Positions 41,696-50,186 of a DNA stretch of 64,000 nucleotides are shown here, piece after piece. Within the stretch, counting starts at the first letter, position 1, and the number at the start of each line of letters is the position of its first letter. The stretch covers positions 1 to 64,000 of the forward strand of contig CANJIU010000003.1 of NCBI GenBank assembly GCA_947474365.1, given 5' to 3'. The stretch is from Opitutia bacterium. Lineage in GTDB: Bacteria > Verrucomicrobiota > Verrucomicrobiia > Opitutales > Opitutaceae. The position numbers and the translations under genes were made by a program. The notes beneath the pieces are model-generated. The model had not been told where the DNA came from and made no database searches. It saw nothing but the letters and a program-made list of their open reading frames with translations.

Positions 41696-43942
41696 CTAGA
41701 GTTTCAACCGCGCCAGGGCGACCTCGGAACCGTCGGGGCCGCGCAAGGTGATCAGGCCGCCCGCCATCGGCGGAGGTTGCGCGAAGCGGTCGAAATGGAT
41801 CAGGACGGTCGCGGGTCCGGAGAGGCGCAGCGGCCAGCCGATGGAGTGGGCGGGGCCGGATGGTGCGCCGCGCAGGTCGGTCGGCATGATTTCGAGCCGG
41901 GAGTTGCGGGCATCGAACCGGAGCGGCGGGTTGCCGGGCGCCCGCGGCGAGGTGAGTTCGATCCGATCAACGTCGCGACCGGCGGGCAGGAGCAGGCGCA
42001 GCCGAAGAGCGGTGTTGTCATTGCCGGGGGTGTCGCTCGCGACGAGCATCTCCCCCAGCAGGAGCGGATCGATCCTCCGTCCGTTGCGGACCTGAAATTC
42101 AAAGTCGTCGAGAATGAAGGCGGGGGAGAAATTCTTCGCGATGTAGTCGTGCAGTTCGCCGGCCGGGGCGAAGCTCCGCCGGGTGAGATAATTGATGTGA
42201 TCCCTCTGCTTGATGATGCAGACCCGCGGATGCGCTTCGAGGGCGCGGATGATGGCCTGCTGCCGGGTCGAATTCAGGAGCGAGAACCAGTGGGTGACGT
42301 TGGCCAGGGTCGGAGTGGGAAGCCCGGTCCAAAGATTCAGGCTGAACATGCCGGGCTCGGAGAAAAGCATGTCGCCGTGCGCCGTGGCGTTGGTGGCGAG
42401 GAGGCGGAACAGCGCGGTGGCCTCCGTCGGGAGCCGGAGGAATTCTGCTCCCGGCAACGCCAGGTCGCTGCCGTCACGATAACGGTCGGCCGCCTTCACG
42501 AACCGGTAGCCGATGGCTAAGGCGAGGGCGGCTCCGGCAACATATCCGACGGGCAGCGCCGCCCGTCCGACCTGGTGTTTCAGCCGGGGAAATCGCGTCG
42601 CCAGCCAGATGGCGGCGTCGTGCGCGCCGATCGCGGCGAGCGGCACGGCGAGAAAGGTCGACCACGCGACCTGGCTGCCCGCGACGGGGAAGGCGTGCAA
42701 AAATTGTCCGAGGGCCAGCAAGCCGACCCAGGTGCGCGCCGCCCGGCGGCCGGCGGTTTCCCCCGGCAACGCCCAGAGAAATACCCACAGGCACGGTGCC
42801 CCGTAGCCAAAGACAATCCGATCCGGACTGGCGTTGGGATATTGCAGGACTGCAAACGTCGCGCCCCCGGCGGCCATCAAACGGAGCAACGCCACCACGG
42901 TATCGACTGCCGTCACACCGCGCCGCCGCAGCTGGATGGCGGTGATGCACGTCGCGAGCGACGCCATCGCGAGGACCGGCGTGCCCGTGGCCCACGTGTA
43001 GCTGAGGTTGAACGCGGCCGGTTGTTTCAGCGGCGCGATCAAAATACCGTTGAGCAATTCCAGCAGCGTCGTGCCGCGCGCCAGCACGATTCCAATCACG
43101 ACCGTCGTTACGGCCAGGCCGCCGACGAGGCAGGAACAGAGGGTCCGCCACCCGGCGCGTGGTGCCGCCTTGGGCGCGATGACCAGGATGGCGGCTCCTC
43201 CGGAGCAGGCGAAGACGAGTGCAAACGTCTGCACCCAGTCGATGCCGAGCATGGGCCGCATCAGGACGAGCGGTACGAGCACGCAGCCGGCCAGGAGCCA
43301 GCCGGGTGCCATCCGGCGCACGCGGTCGTTTTCGTGATGCAGGAAAATCCACGCCAGCGCAGAAAGGACGACGAATCCACCAACGTTGATTTTCGTCAGG
43401 GTGAGGGCCGCGGCGACCGCACCCACGGCAAATCCCCAGGCGGGCGTGTGACCACGGGCGAGCCAGCGATGACCCAGCGCCGCGGCCGCCGCGACCGCGA
43501 TCGCGATGATTCCCCCGGGGTGCGACGGTTCGCTCACCATGATCCACAGGTAGGGAAAAATGCCGGCGAGGACGGCGAGGGTGAGCGTGAAACTCCGCGT
43601 GGCCTCACGGACCAGCATCGCGCAACCCACGGCGCATCCGGTCCACGCGGCCAGGGTCAGCAGACGGCCCGCCTCGTGCGTGAACGGCAGGCCCAGCGCA
43701 TGCAGCACGTAATACAGCACGAATGGAAACGGTCCGTATTGGGAATAGACCCCGCGGTAAAGCCCGCCGTGCTCGGCGAAATTGCGCAACGAGATCAACA
43801 CGTAGCCCTCGTCGTCGTAATACATGAACGCACTGAACATCGACCGTCCCGCCGCCAGGGCGAGCGCGGCCGTGGCGCACGTGAGGATGAGCGTGCGCCA
43901 CCAACCTTGGTTCGCGGGGAGGGTGGCGTCAGTCCCGCGCAA
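41696..43942 (-). CDS. Large polytopic membrane glycosyltransferase-like protein
   Basis: A 748-residue protein with about 12-13 hydrophobic segments in residues 15-480. An acidic loop after the first one (MYYDDEGYVLISLRNFAEHGG) is followed by YSQYGPFPFVLYYVLHALGL. The last 250 residues are soluble, with a lectin-like or Ig-like beta character (IELTSPRAPGNPPLRFDARN). The loop and topology suggest a GT-C/GT39-type enzyme. It overlaps the start of the downstream-facing GT2 gene's end by 14 nt, and the two form a two-gene minus-strand unit (GT2 first). Specificity is unknown. Confidence 0.65.
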   Translation of the reverse strand: MRGTDATLPANQGWWRTLILTCATAALALAAGRSMFSAFMYYDDEGYVLISLRNFAEHGGLYRGVYSQYGPFPFVLYYVLHALGLPFTHEAGRLLTLAAWTGCAVGCAMLVREATRSFTLTLAVLAGIFPYLWIMVSEPSHPGGIIAIAVAAAAALGHRWLARGHTPAWGFAVGAVAAALTLTKINVGGFVVLSALAWIFLHHENDRVRRMAPGWLLAGCVLVPLVLMRPMLGIDWVQTFALVFACSGGAAILVIAPKAAPRAGWRTLCSCLVGGLAVTTVVIGIVLARGTTLLELLNGILIAPLKQPAAFNLSYTWATGTPVLAMASLATCITAIQLRRRGVTAVDTVVALLRLMAAGGATFAVLQYPNASPDRIVFGYGAPCLWVFLWALPGETAGRRAARTWVGLLALGQFLHAFPVAGSQVAWSTFLAVPLAAIGAHDAAIWLATRFPRLKHQVGRAALPVGYVAGAALALAIGYRFVKAADRYRDGSDLALPGAEFLRLPTEATALFRLLATNATAHGDMLFSEPGMFSLNLWTGLPTPTLANVTHWFSLLNSTRQQAIIRALEAHPRVCIIKQRDHINYLTRRSFAPAGELHDYIAKNFSPAFILDDFEFQVRNGRRIDPLLLGEMLVASDTPGNDNTALRLRLLLPAGRDVDRIELTSPRAPGNPPLRFDARNSRLEIMPTDLRGAPSGPAHSIGWPLRLSGPATVLIHFDRFAQPPPMAGGLITLRGPDGSEVALARLKL

Positions 43943-44906
43943 GGGTGGGGGAGGGCCGCGGTGCGCTGGGCGCCCGGTGTTTCAGCACGTAGAGCGGACG
44001 TTGTTTCACCTCGTCATACATCCGGCCGAGATATTCCCCGAGCACACCGATCCCGACGAGTTGCACGCCGCCGAGGAAGAGCACGAGCGTCACGAGCGTG
44101 GTGAAGCCCTGTTGCGAATTCTCAAAGCCAAGCAGACGCCAGAGAATGAAGAAAAGGCCGCCGGCAAATCCCATGAAGGCGACAAACACGCCGGCGTAAG
44201 TGAGCATTCGCAAAGGCAGGTGCGAGAAACTGAAGACTCCGTCGAGGGCGTAGCGCACCAGCCGGCGAAAAGTCTGCTGGGGTTTGCCCGCCGCCCGCTC
44301 CTGACGGTCGTAGAGGACGTCCGCCGTCGGGAATCCGATCCACGCGCGCAGGCCCGGAAAAAAACGATGCCGTTCTGGCAGGGTATTGTACGTCTCGACC
44401 GCCGCCCGACCGAGGAGGCCAAATGTGCCGGTGTTGGGCTCGATCGGATAGTCGGAAAGCCGGCCAAACACGCGGTGAAACAAATCAAAGCCCATCCGGC
44501 GCAGGCCAGTCTCGCGTCGCGATCGCCGCGACGCACGCACCACCTCGGCCCCTCCGCGCCACGCCGCGACCAGAGCCGGAATCACCTCCGGTGGGTCCTG
44601 CAGGTCTGCATCCATCGTTACCACGGCATCGGCTTCGCTGGCGTGGGCCAGCCCGGCGGACAACGCCGCCTGAAATCCGAAGTTTCGCGAGAGCTCGATC
44701 GCCTCAAATCGCGGGTCGCGGGCGGACTGTGCCCGCAGGAGCTCAGCCGAGCGATCCCGGCTGCCGTCATCGACCAGCACGGCTCTCCACCGATAGTCCG
44801 GATTCGCCGCAAACAGCGCGCTCAGCCGCGCAAAGAGCTCCGGCAGGACCGCCTCCTCGTTGAAGACGGGGATGGCGACGGCGATGGTCGGTGGGGAGTC
44901 AGGCAT
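43929..44906 (-). CDS. GT2 polyprenyl-phosphate glycosyltransferase (GtrB/ArnC/DPM-like)
   Basis: A 325-residue protein from ATG 44906; the frame is open to 45038, but the added residues are not family-like. N-terminal IAVAIPVFNEEAVLPELF, then VLVDDGSRDRSAELL, LSRNFGFQAALSAGL and the catalytic DADLQDPPEVI are textbook GtrB/ArnC features. Two C-terminal membrane helices (LTYAGVFVAFMGFAGGLFFIL and LVTLVLFLGGVQLVGIGVLGEYLGR) anchor it. It would make a polyprenyl-phosphate-linked sugar for the GT39-like enzyme encoded next, which it overlaps by 14 nt. Confidence 0.92.
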   Translation of the reverse strand: MPDSPPTIAVAIPVFNEEAVLPELFARLSALFAANPDYRWRAVLVDDGSRDRSAELLRAQSARDPRFEAIELSRNFGFQAALSAGLAHASEADAVVTMDADLQDPPEVIPALVAAWRGGAEVVRASRRSRRETGLRRMGFDLFHRVFGRLSDYPIEPNTGTFGLLGRAAVETYNTLPERHRFFPGLRAWIGFPTADVLYDRQERAAGKPQQTFRRLVRYALDGVFSFSHLPLRMLTYAGVFVAFMGFAGGLFFILWRLLGFENSQQGFTTLVTLVLFLGGVQLVGIGVLGEYLGRMYDEVKQRPLYVLKHRAPSAPRPSPTLARD

Positions 44907-45029
44907 GGACGCGGCCGAATCATGGAAACCTTGCGCGTTAGGGCGAGCACAAGCGTGCGCCGGGGCGAGACCCCAGGGGTGCCAAGGTTGACAGGGAACC
45001 CTGCGGCGGCGTGCTGTCACAGATGATTC

Positions 45030-45482
45030 ATGAAACACTCATCGTGGCGGCAACCCAGGTTGGTTTTTCTCGCGTTCACCGCAGTCTGGTTCGCCGGATC
45101 CGGATGTTCGACGTCGCCCATGTCGCGCATCGACGCCAATCGGAGCGTATATGAGTCGTGGCCGGTCGAAGTTCAGTCGGCCGTGCTCGAAGGTCGGGTG
45201 GAAAAGGGCATGACGCCGGAAATGGTGCGCGTGGCGCTGGGTGAACCCACCCGTGTCGAACCCCGTTCCGGATACGATCCGGGCGAGGAGCTTTGGATCT
45301 ACGTGAAGAAGGGCGACTCCAAGATGCCGCTGCCCAACATCGGTGTCGGCACCAACATCGGGGGCGTTGGTGTTTCCACATCCACGGGCCGGCGGGGCGG
45401 CGGCCGGTCACGCGGCGGATCGGGCACGCCTGAGGAGACCCAGGTCGTTTTTCAAAAAGGCGTGGTGATGCGCGTGAATTGA
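45030..45482 (+). CDS. Small secreted lipoprotein, SmpA/BamE-like fold possible
   Basis: A 150-residue protein with signal peptide LVFLAFTAVWFAGSGC; the Cys is followed by STSP, making a non-canonical lipobox (Gly at -3). Residues about 55-85 (GRVEKGMTPEMVRVALGEPTRVEPRSG) resemble the helix-turn of SmpA/OmlA-type outer-membrane lipoproteins. A glycine/arginine-rich segment follows (about 107-130). A cell-envelope role is inferred only. It is divergent from the GT2 gene and convergent with the LacI regulator. Confidence 0.7.
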   Translation: MKHSSWRQPRLVFLAFTAVWFAGSGCSTSPMSRIDANRSVYESWPVEVQSAVLEGRVEKGMTPEMVRVALGEPTRVEPRSGYDPGEELWIYVKKGDSKMPLPNIGVGTNIGGVGVSTSTGRRGGGRSRGGSGTPEETQVVFQKGVVMRVN

Positions 45483-45504
45483 ACCGCGGCGGGAAGCCCT
45501 TCGC

Positions 45505-46545
45505 TCACTCCTTCGATTTCACCACGGTGCGGCCTTCGTGCCACGTGCCGTCGATGTGCGTGCCTTGGGAGAGGACGTGGGGCCCGCGGTGATTCCGGTG
45601 CAGCAGGCTGTGGAGCACGTCCACGGCGGTGGCCCCCATGACGTCGCGGTGCTGCAAAATACCGCTCGCGCCCGGAGCGTCATCGACGACGTTGAGGCTG
45701 GCGTAGCCGAGGTCGCGGGGAACGCGGAGCTTCAGCCCCGCCGCGGCGGGAAGGACGTCGTCGCAGCGGCTGATAATCGCGTCGGGCCGGTGTTGTTGCA
45801 GCCAGTCCCGAATTGAACCCAGTGGGCAGGATCCGGCGATCACGAGGGTCGGAATGGAGCCGCAGTCCCGGGCGTGTCTTGTCTGCTCGAAGGCGTGCGC
45901 CGCCTCCCATTGGTGTGCGACGCGTTCGGCGAGACCGGCTTCGATCACCAGCCCGATGCGGCGGTAGCCGTGCGCCCGCAGCCGGTCCCACGCCAGGCGC
46001 AGATCAGCGTAATAGTTGGGCACGATGTGATGGAAGTGCGCATAGCGAAAGGGCCTCTCAATCGTCACCACGGAAAACTCCGCCCAGTCGATCTCGAAGG
46101 GTGCATTCGGATCTTCGAAGGGGGCGAGAATGATGCCGCGGATGCCGCGGGCGGTGAGAACCCGGCTGAAGCGCGCCGGCGTCATGTGATCTTCCCGCGC
46201 CCAGAGATGTTGCAACTCGTAGCCGTAGGCGCGCGCGCGCGCGGCGGCGCCGGCGAGCAGACGCTGCGCGCCGGCCCGCTGAATCCATTCGTTGCGGCTG
46301 GGCCAGTTGGAAATGAGCGCGATGACGGAAAAATCCCGTCGCACCCGGAGCTGCTGCCGATGGGCGGCCAGGGCACTGCCTGCGGAATTCGGCGTGTAGC
46401 CGAGACGCTGCGCGGCGCGTTTGACGCGCGCGATCGTGACCGCGGGCAGTGAAACGTGATCGCGCAACGCCATCGATACGGCCGCCACGCTGAGGCCGGT
46501 GTGCTGGGCGACATCCTTGAGGGTGATGTGGGAGGGCGGAATCAC
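45505..46545 (-). CDS. LacI-family transcriptional regulator
   Basis: A 346-residue DNA-binding regulator. The N-terminal HTH is ITLKDVAQHTGLSVAAVSMALRD, followed by the hinge-helix region RLGYTPNSAGSALAAHR and a periplasmic-binding-protein-like ligand domain (FSVIALISNWPSRNEW to LHRNHRGPHVLSQGTHIDGTWHEGR). The start is GTG at 46545. It is divergent from the sulfatase/transporter operon beginning at 46643, so it probably controls that operon in response to a sugar. A 14-bp partial palindrome overlaps its start region. Confidence 0.92.
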   Translation of the reverse strand: MIPPSHITLKDVAQHTGLSVAAVSMALRDHVSLPAVTIARVKRAAQRLGYTPNSAGSALAAHRQQLRVRRDFSVIALISNWPSRNEWIQRAGAQRLLAGAAARARAYGYELQHLWAREDHMTPARFSRVLTARGIRGIILAPFEDPNAPFEIDWAEFSVVTIERPFRYAHFHHIVPNYYADLRLAWDRLRAHGYRRIGLVIEAGLAERVAHQWEAAHAFEQTRHARDCGSIPTLVIAGSCPLGSIRDWLQQHRPDAIISRCDDVLPAAAGLKLRVPRDLGYASLNVVDDAPGASGILQHRDVMGATAVDVLHSLLHRNHRGPHVLSQGTHIDGTWHEGRTVVKSKE

Positions 46546-46558
46546 TTAAACGATTCAG
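46545..46558. promoter_or_regulatory. Candidate LacI-family operator (imperfect palindrome with central CG)
   Basis: CTTAAACGATTCAG is symmetrical at 10 of 14 positions around a central CG, the layout typical of LacI-family sites. It lies in the 97-bp divergent region, touching the regulator's GTG start. This is inferred from symmetry alone. Confidence 0.3.
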
Positions 46559-46642
46559 TACCGTCTGCATTGTGCCGGGGCGGCGGCGTGGTCAATCCTG
46601 CGGACATGTCCCTGGCGACGAACTTGACCATCCCCGTGAGCC

Positions 46643-48025
46643 ATGCCCGACGCTGACCTGACGAACCGTGCCCGTCGTCCCAACGTCCTCATCGTCATCG
46701 CTGACGATCATCGGGCGGATGCGATCCGCGCGCTCGGCCATGCGACCGTCATGACGCCAGTGCTCGACCGGTTGGTGGGTCGCGGGACGGCCTTCACGCG
46801 GGCGACCATCGCGGGCAGCCTGATGCCCGCGGTCTGCGCGCCGTCGCGGGCCTGCCTGCTGACGGGGCGGGGCGTCTTTCGGGCCGATGCCGATCCGGAC
46901 TTGGATTACGGCCCGGAGTTTGAGGTGCGGATCCCGGCGGACGCCTGCACCCTGCCGGAGCGTTTCTGGGCGGAGGGCTACGAGACGTTTTTCACCGGCA
47001 AGTGGCACAATGACGTGCCGGCGCTCCTGCGCTCGTTCGAGCACGGGCGTTCGATCTTTCACGGTGGCATGTGCGACCACGACGCCGTGCCGGTGCGCGA
47101 CCTCGACGAGATTCGCCGCGGCGCGCCGCCCCGAGTGGGCGCAGGATTTTCTTCCGAGATCTTTTGTGGGGAGGCGGAGCGCTTTGTGCGTACGCGCACG
47201 CCCGATCGGCCATTCTTCGCGTTTGTCGCGCTGACGTCGCCCCACGATCCACGGACCCCGCCGCCGGCCTTTCGGGCGATTTACGATTCGGAGAAAATTC
47301 CGCTGCCGAAAAACTTCCAGGGAACCCACCCCTTCGACAACGGTGAGCTCAGCGTGCGCGACGAATTGCTGGCGTCACGCCCACTCTCGCCCGCAGTCGT
47401 GCGCGAGCATCTGGCGGACTATTACGGCATGATCTCGCATCACGATGCATGCATCGGAAGCATCTACGAGGCGCTGCGCGAGACGGGACAGGAGGACAAC
47501 ACGCTGGTGGTTTATGTGTCCGACCACGGGCTCGCCCTCGGCAGCCACGGCCTGCTCGGGAAACAAAATCTCTATGAACCCAGTGTGCGCGTGCCGTTGA
47601 TTCTGGCCGGTCCGGGAGTGCCCGCGGGGCGGCGGTGCGCGAGCTTGATCCACGCTTACGATCTTTACCCTACGCTTTGCGAACTCGCCGGGGTGGCGGC
47701 GCCGTCTGGACTCGAAAGCCGCAGTCTGGTCCCGGCCCTCGCCGGGAATGGGGCCGGACGTGGCACGGTCTGTACGGTTTACATGGACTGTCAGCGGATG
47801 GTGACCGACGGCCGCTGGAAATTGATCGTCTATCGGGTCTCTGGAACGGAGCGTTGCCAGTTGTTCGATTTGGAGGCGGACCCGGATGAGATGAACGATC
47901 TCGCCGCGTCACCGGTGCACGGCGGAGAAGTGGCACGGTTGCGTGAACGCCTGGTCCACTGGCAGGCGGCGGTGGGCGATCGCTGGATGCCGTTGGCGGA
48001 TGCGGGGGTGGGGGAAGTCCGATGA
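46643..48025 (+). CDS. Sulfatase without signal peptide (S1-type)
   Basis: A 460-residue type I sulfatase that would hydrolyse a sulfate ester using a formylglycine made from Cys65 in the CAPSRACLLTGR motif (C-x-P-S-R). The metal-binding pair is at Asp21-Asp22 (IVIADDHRADAI), and further metal/active-site residues are likely in VVYVSDHGLALGSHG and KWHND. The N-terminus (MPDADLTNRARRPNVLIVIA) is polar with no signal peptide, unlike the other three sulfatases in the window. The stop overlaps the transporter's start by 4 nt. It is probably a cytoplasmic enzyme acting on an imported sulfated sugar; iduronate-2-sulfatase-like enzymes are the nearest look-alikes. Confidence 0.88.
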   Translation: MPDADLTNRARRPNVLIVIADDHRADAIRALGHATVMTPVLDRLVGRGTAFTRATIAGSLMPAVCAPSRACLLTGRGVFRADADPDLDYGPEFEVRIPADACTLPERFWAEGYETFFTGKWHNDVPALLRSFEHGRSIFHGGMCDHDAVPVRDLDEIRRGAPPRVGAGFSSEIFCGEAERFVRTRTPDRPFFAFVALTSPHDPRTPPPAFRAIYDSEKIPLPKNFQGTHPFDNGELSVRDELLASRPLSPAVVREHLADYYGMISHHDACIGSIYEALRETGQEDNTLVVYVSDHGLALGSHGLLGKQNLYEPSVRVPLILAGPGVPAGRRCASLIHAYDLYPTLCELAGVAAPSGLESRSLVPALAGNGAGRGTVCTVYMDCQRMVTDGRWKLIVYRVSGTERCQLFDLEADPDEMNDLAASPVHGGEVARLRERLVHWQAAVGDRWMPLADAGVGEVR

Positions 48026-49638
48026 CTGGGATGCGGATCACCGCGATTGATGCCGCGGTCGTGGCCGGATATTTCGTGCTCACGATAGCTTTCGGGATTT
48101 GGAGCGGCCGGAAGAAGATCCGCAACGCGGAGCAACTCTTCCTCGCGGATCGGGAGGCGTCATGGCCGCTGGTGGGCACCTCACTCTTTGCGGCGAACAT
48201 CTCGAGCCAGCAATTTGTCGGGCAGGCCGGCCTGGCGTTTACAATTGGGCTGGCGGCTGGTGCGTTCCAGCTGGTCGGGGCGCTCTGTTTCACGCTGCTC
48301 GCGGTGTTTTTCGTCGACGTCTATCTCGGGCTGAAACTCAGCACGTCGCCGGAGTTTTTTGAGCGGCGCTTCGGCACGGGCTCCCGGCTGTTTGTCGCGG
48401 CGATCAACGTCGTGATGATCCTCGCGGCCAATCTCACCGCGGCGCTCTACGCCGGGGCGACGGTGTTAACCGACCTGCTGGGCTGGAACCTCCCGCTGCA
48501 GTTCACGTTGGCCGTGGTCACGATCGCGGCTGGGGCGGGCGCTTGCGCGATCTTCGGCGGATTGCGTTCGGTGCTGTGGTTCGATCTGGTGCAGGCGACG
48601 GTACTGGTGTTCGGCGGCCTGCTGACGCTCGTCTGCACCGTGGTCAAGGCCGGCGGACCGGCGGCGCTGGGCGGGTTGGTTGACGTGCACGGCACGAGCA
48701 AGTGGTCGGTGATCCAACCGTGGTCGCACCCGTTTGGCTGGCTGCCGCTCGCCACGGGCGCGGTGATCTTGGGCGTGCACGGGCATTGCACGGACCACGA
48801 CTACGTGCAGCGGGCGTTGGCGGCGAAAAGCCTGTTTCATTCGAAAATGGGCGCACTGTTCGCCGCCTTTCTGAAGGTGCTCGCGCTCTTCGTCATTGCG
48901 GCACCGGGTGTCGTCGCGGTGAAGCTGCTGCCGGCCGCGACGGCGCCGGACCGCGTCTATACGCAGCTGGTCACGGGTTTTGTCCCCGTCGGCCTCACGG
49001 GACTCGTGCTCGCGGGTCTCCTCGCGGCGATACTCGGGTCGATGGCATCCGGGTTATCGGCAGTCTCGTCGCTGCTCACGTTCGATTTTGTCCTAAAATT
49101 CCGGCCCGCGATGGCGGACGGTCGCCGCGTGCTCCTCGGTCGCGGCATCATGGTGGTCGTGCTCGTGGTGTGCGTGCTGTGCGCGCCGCTGATCGGGCGT
49201 TACCAGGGGCTCTATGCCTATCTCGTGAAAGTGTGGTCGTTGCTGGCCCCGCCCGTCTTCGTGTGCGTCGTCGCGGGCGTGTTCACGCGTCGCGCCTCAA
49301 ACGCCGGGGCGGTCGCGACGCTGGCGACCGGCACGGTGCTTGGGGCTGCGGCCTTCGTGGTGCTCGACCGCCCGTCCTGGGTGGAGCTGCTGCCCGTTTA
49401 CCTGCGCAGTTCGCTCAACCTGTGCTTTGTGATCACGCTGGTCTGCACAGCCGTGATGATGGCCGTCAGCGTGAGTCGGAGGGTCGACACTGACGACGGG
49501 AGGTACGTGCGCGACCGGGGAAGTGCGGTTCCCATGACGCTGGTTGAGCGGCGCATTTATCGCGTTACGCTTGGCGTGCTCGGCGTCGTGTGGCTGGCGG
49601 TTTTGGTGACGTTCTCGCCTTGGGGATTGGCGCGGTGA
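48022..49638 (+). CDS. Sodium:solute symporter (SSS family)
   Basis: A 538-residue protein with about 13-14 membrane helices. It begins AAVVAGYFVLTIAFGIWSGRK and carries the SSS-type motif SLFAANISSQQFVGQAGLAF, the region where sodium is bound in family members. Such transporters carry sugars, sugar acids or amino acids with sodium. The 4-nt overlap with the sulfatase indicates the pair is made together, pointing to a sulfated or desulfated sugar as the substrate. The C-terminal helix is preceded by a cytoplasmic loop (SRRVDTDDGRYVRDRGSAVP). Confidence 0.9.
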   Translation: MTGMRITAIDAAVVAGYFVLTIAFGIWSGRKKIRNAEQLFLADREASWPLVGTSLFAANISSQQFVGQAGLAFTIGLAAGAFQLVGALCFTLLAVFFVDVYLGLKLSTSPEFFERRFGTGSRLFVAAINVVMILAANLTAALYAGATVLTDLLGWNLPLQFTLAVVTIAAGAGACAIFGGLRSVLWFDLVQATVLVFGGLLTLVCTVVKAGGPAALGGLVDVHGTSKWSVIQPWSHPFGWLPLATGAVILGVHGHCTDHDYVQRALAAKSLFHSKMGALFAAFLKVLALFVIAAPGVVAVKLLPAATAPDRVYTQLVTGFVPVGLTGLVLAGLLAAILGSMASGLSAVSSLLTFDFVLKFRPAMADGRRVLLGRGIMVVVLVVCVLCAPLIGRYQGLYAYLVKVWSLLAPPVFVCVVAGVFTRRASNAGAVATLATGTVLGAAAFVVLDRPSWVELLPVYLRSSLNLCFVITLVCTAVMMAVSVSRRVDTDDGRYVRDRGSAVPMTLVERRIYRVTLGVLGVVWLAVLVTFSPWGLAR

Positions 49639-49730
49639 AAATGGCGTTGGCCGTGCATTCGGGACCAAGCGTTCGACTTGACCCTCACGTCGGCTCGTCA
49701 CCTCCTTGATGGCACGCCAAATCCGCTTCG

Positions 49731-50159
49731 ATGAAAAACTCGTTCACCCCAATTACTCTCGCCCTGGTTCTTCTGTCTGTGCCGATGCTGCCCGCGGCGG
49801 AAAAAAAGACCGCTTCGCCTGCCGCTGCCACGAGTCCGGCGTTGGCCGGCCGATATGCGGGCAAATGGAAGGGTGATGCAGAGGGGGCCGGAGACCTTCG
49901 CTTCAACCTGAAGCAGGAAGGGGCCAAGTGGGTGCTCGAGGCGGTCTTCACGTTCGAGGGATCTGATGTTCCCACCACGACCAAATCGGTCGAGGTGAAC
50001 GGTTCCGCGGTCACGTTTGTTTTCAGCTGGAAGGTTCAGGACGTCCCGGGCCAGAGCACGCTCACCGGAGAGTTGTCCGGCGACACGCTCAAGGGAAAAT
50101 ACGAAACGACCGGCGCCGACGGCAGCTCGACCGGCACGTGGAGCGTGACACGCGCCTGA
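49731..50159 (+). CDS. Small secreted beta-rich protein of unknown function
   Basis: A 142-residue protein with signal peptide LALVLLSVPMLPAAEKK. The mature part starts with a low-complexity Ala/Thr stretch, then GRYAGKWKGDAEGAGDLRF and repeated amphipathic beta strands (LTGELSGDTLKGKYETTGADGSSTGTW). This resembles small lipocalin-like or calycin-like domains found next to catabolic genes, but no family is recognised with confidence. It lies between the symporter and the DUF5009 gene on the same strand, about 90 bp from the former and 27 bp from the latter. Confidence 0.7.
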   Translation: MKNSFTPITLALVLLSVPMLPAAEKKTASPAAATSPALAGRYAGKWKGDAEGAGDLRFNLKQEGAKWVLEAVFTFEGSDVPTTTKSVEVNGSAVTFVFSWKVQDVPGQSTLTGELSGDTLKGKYETTGADGSSTGTWSVTRA

Positions 50160-50186
50160 CCCCGGCGGCGCTCGTCCGGTAATCCC

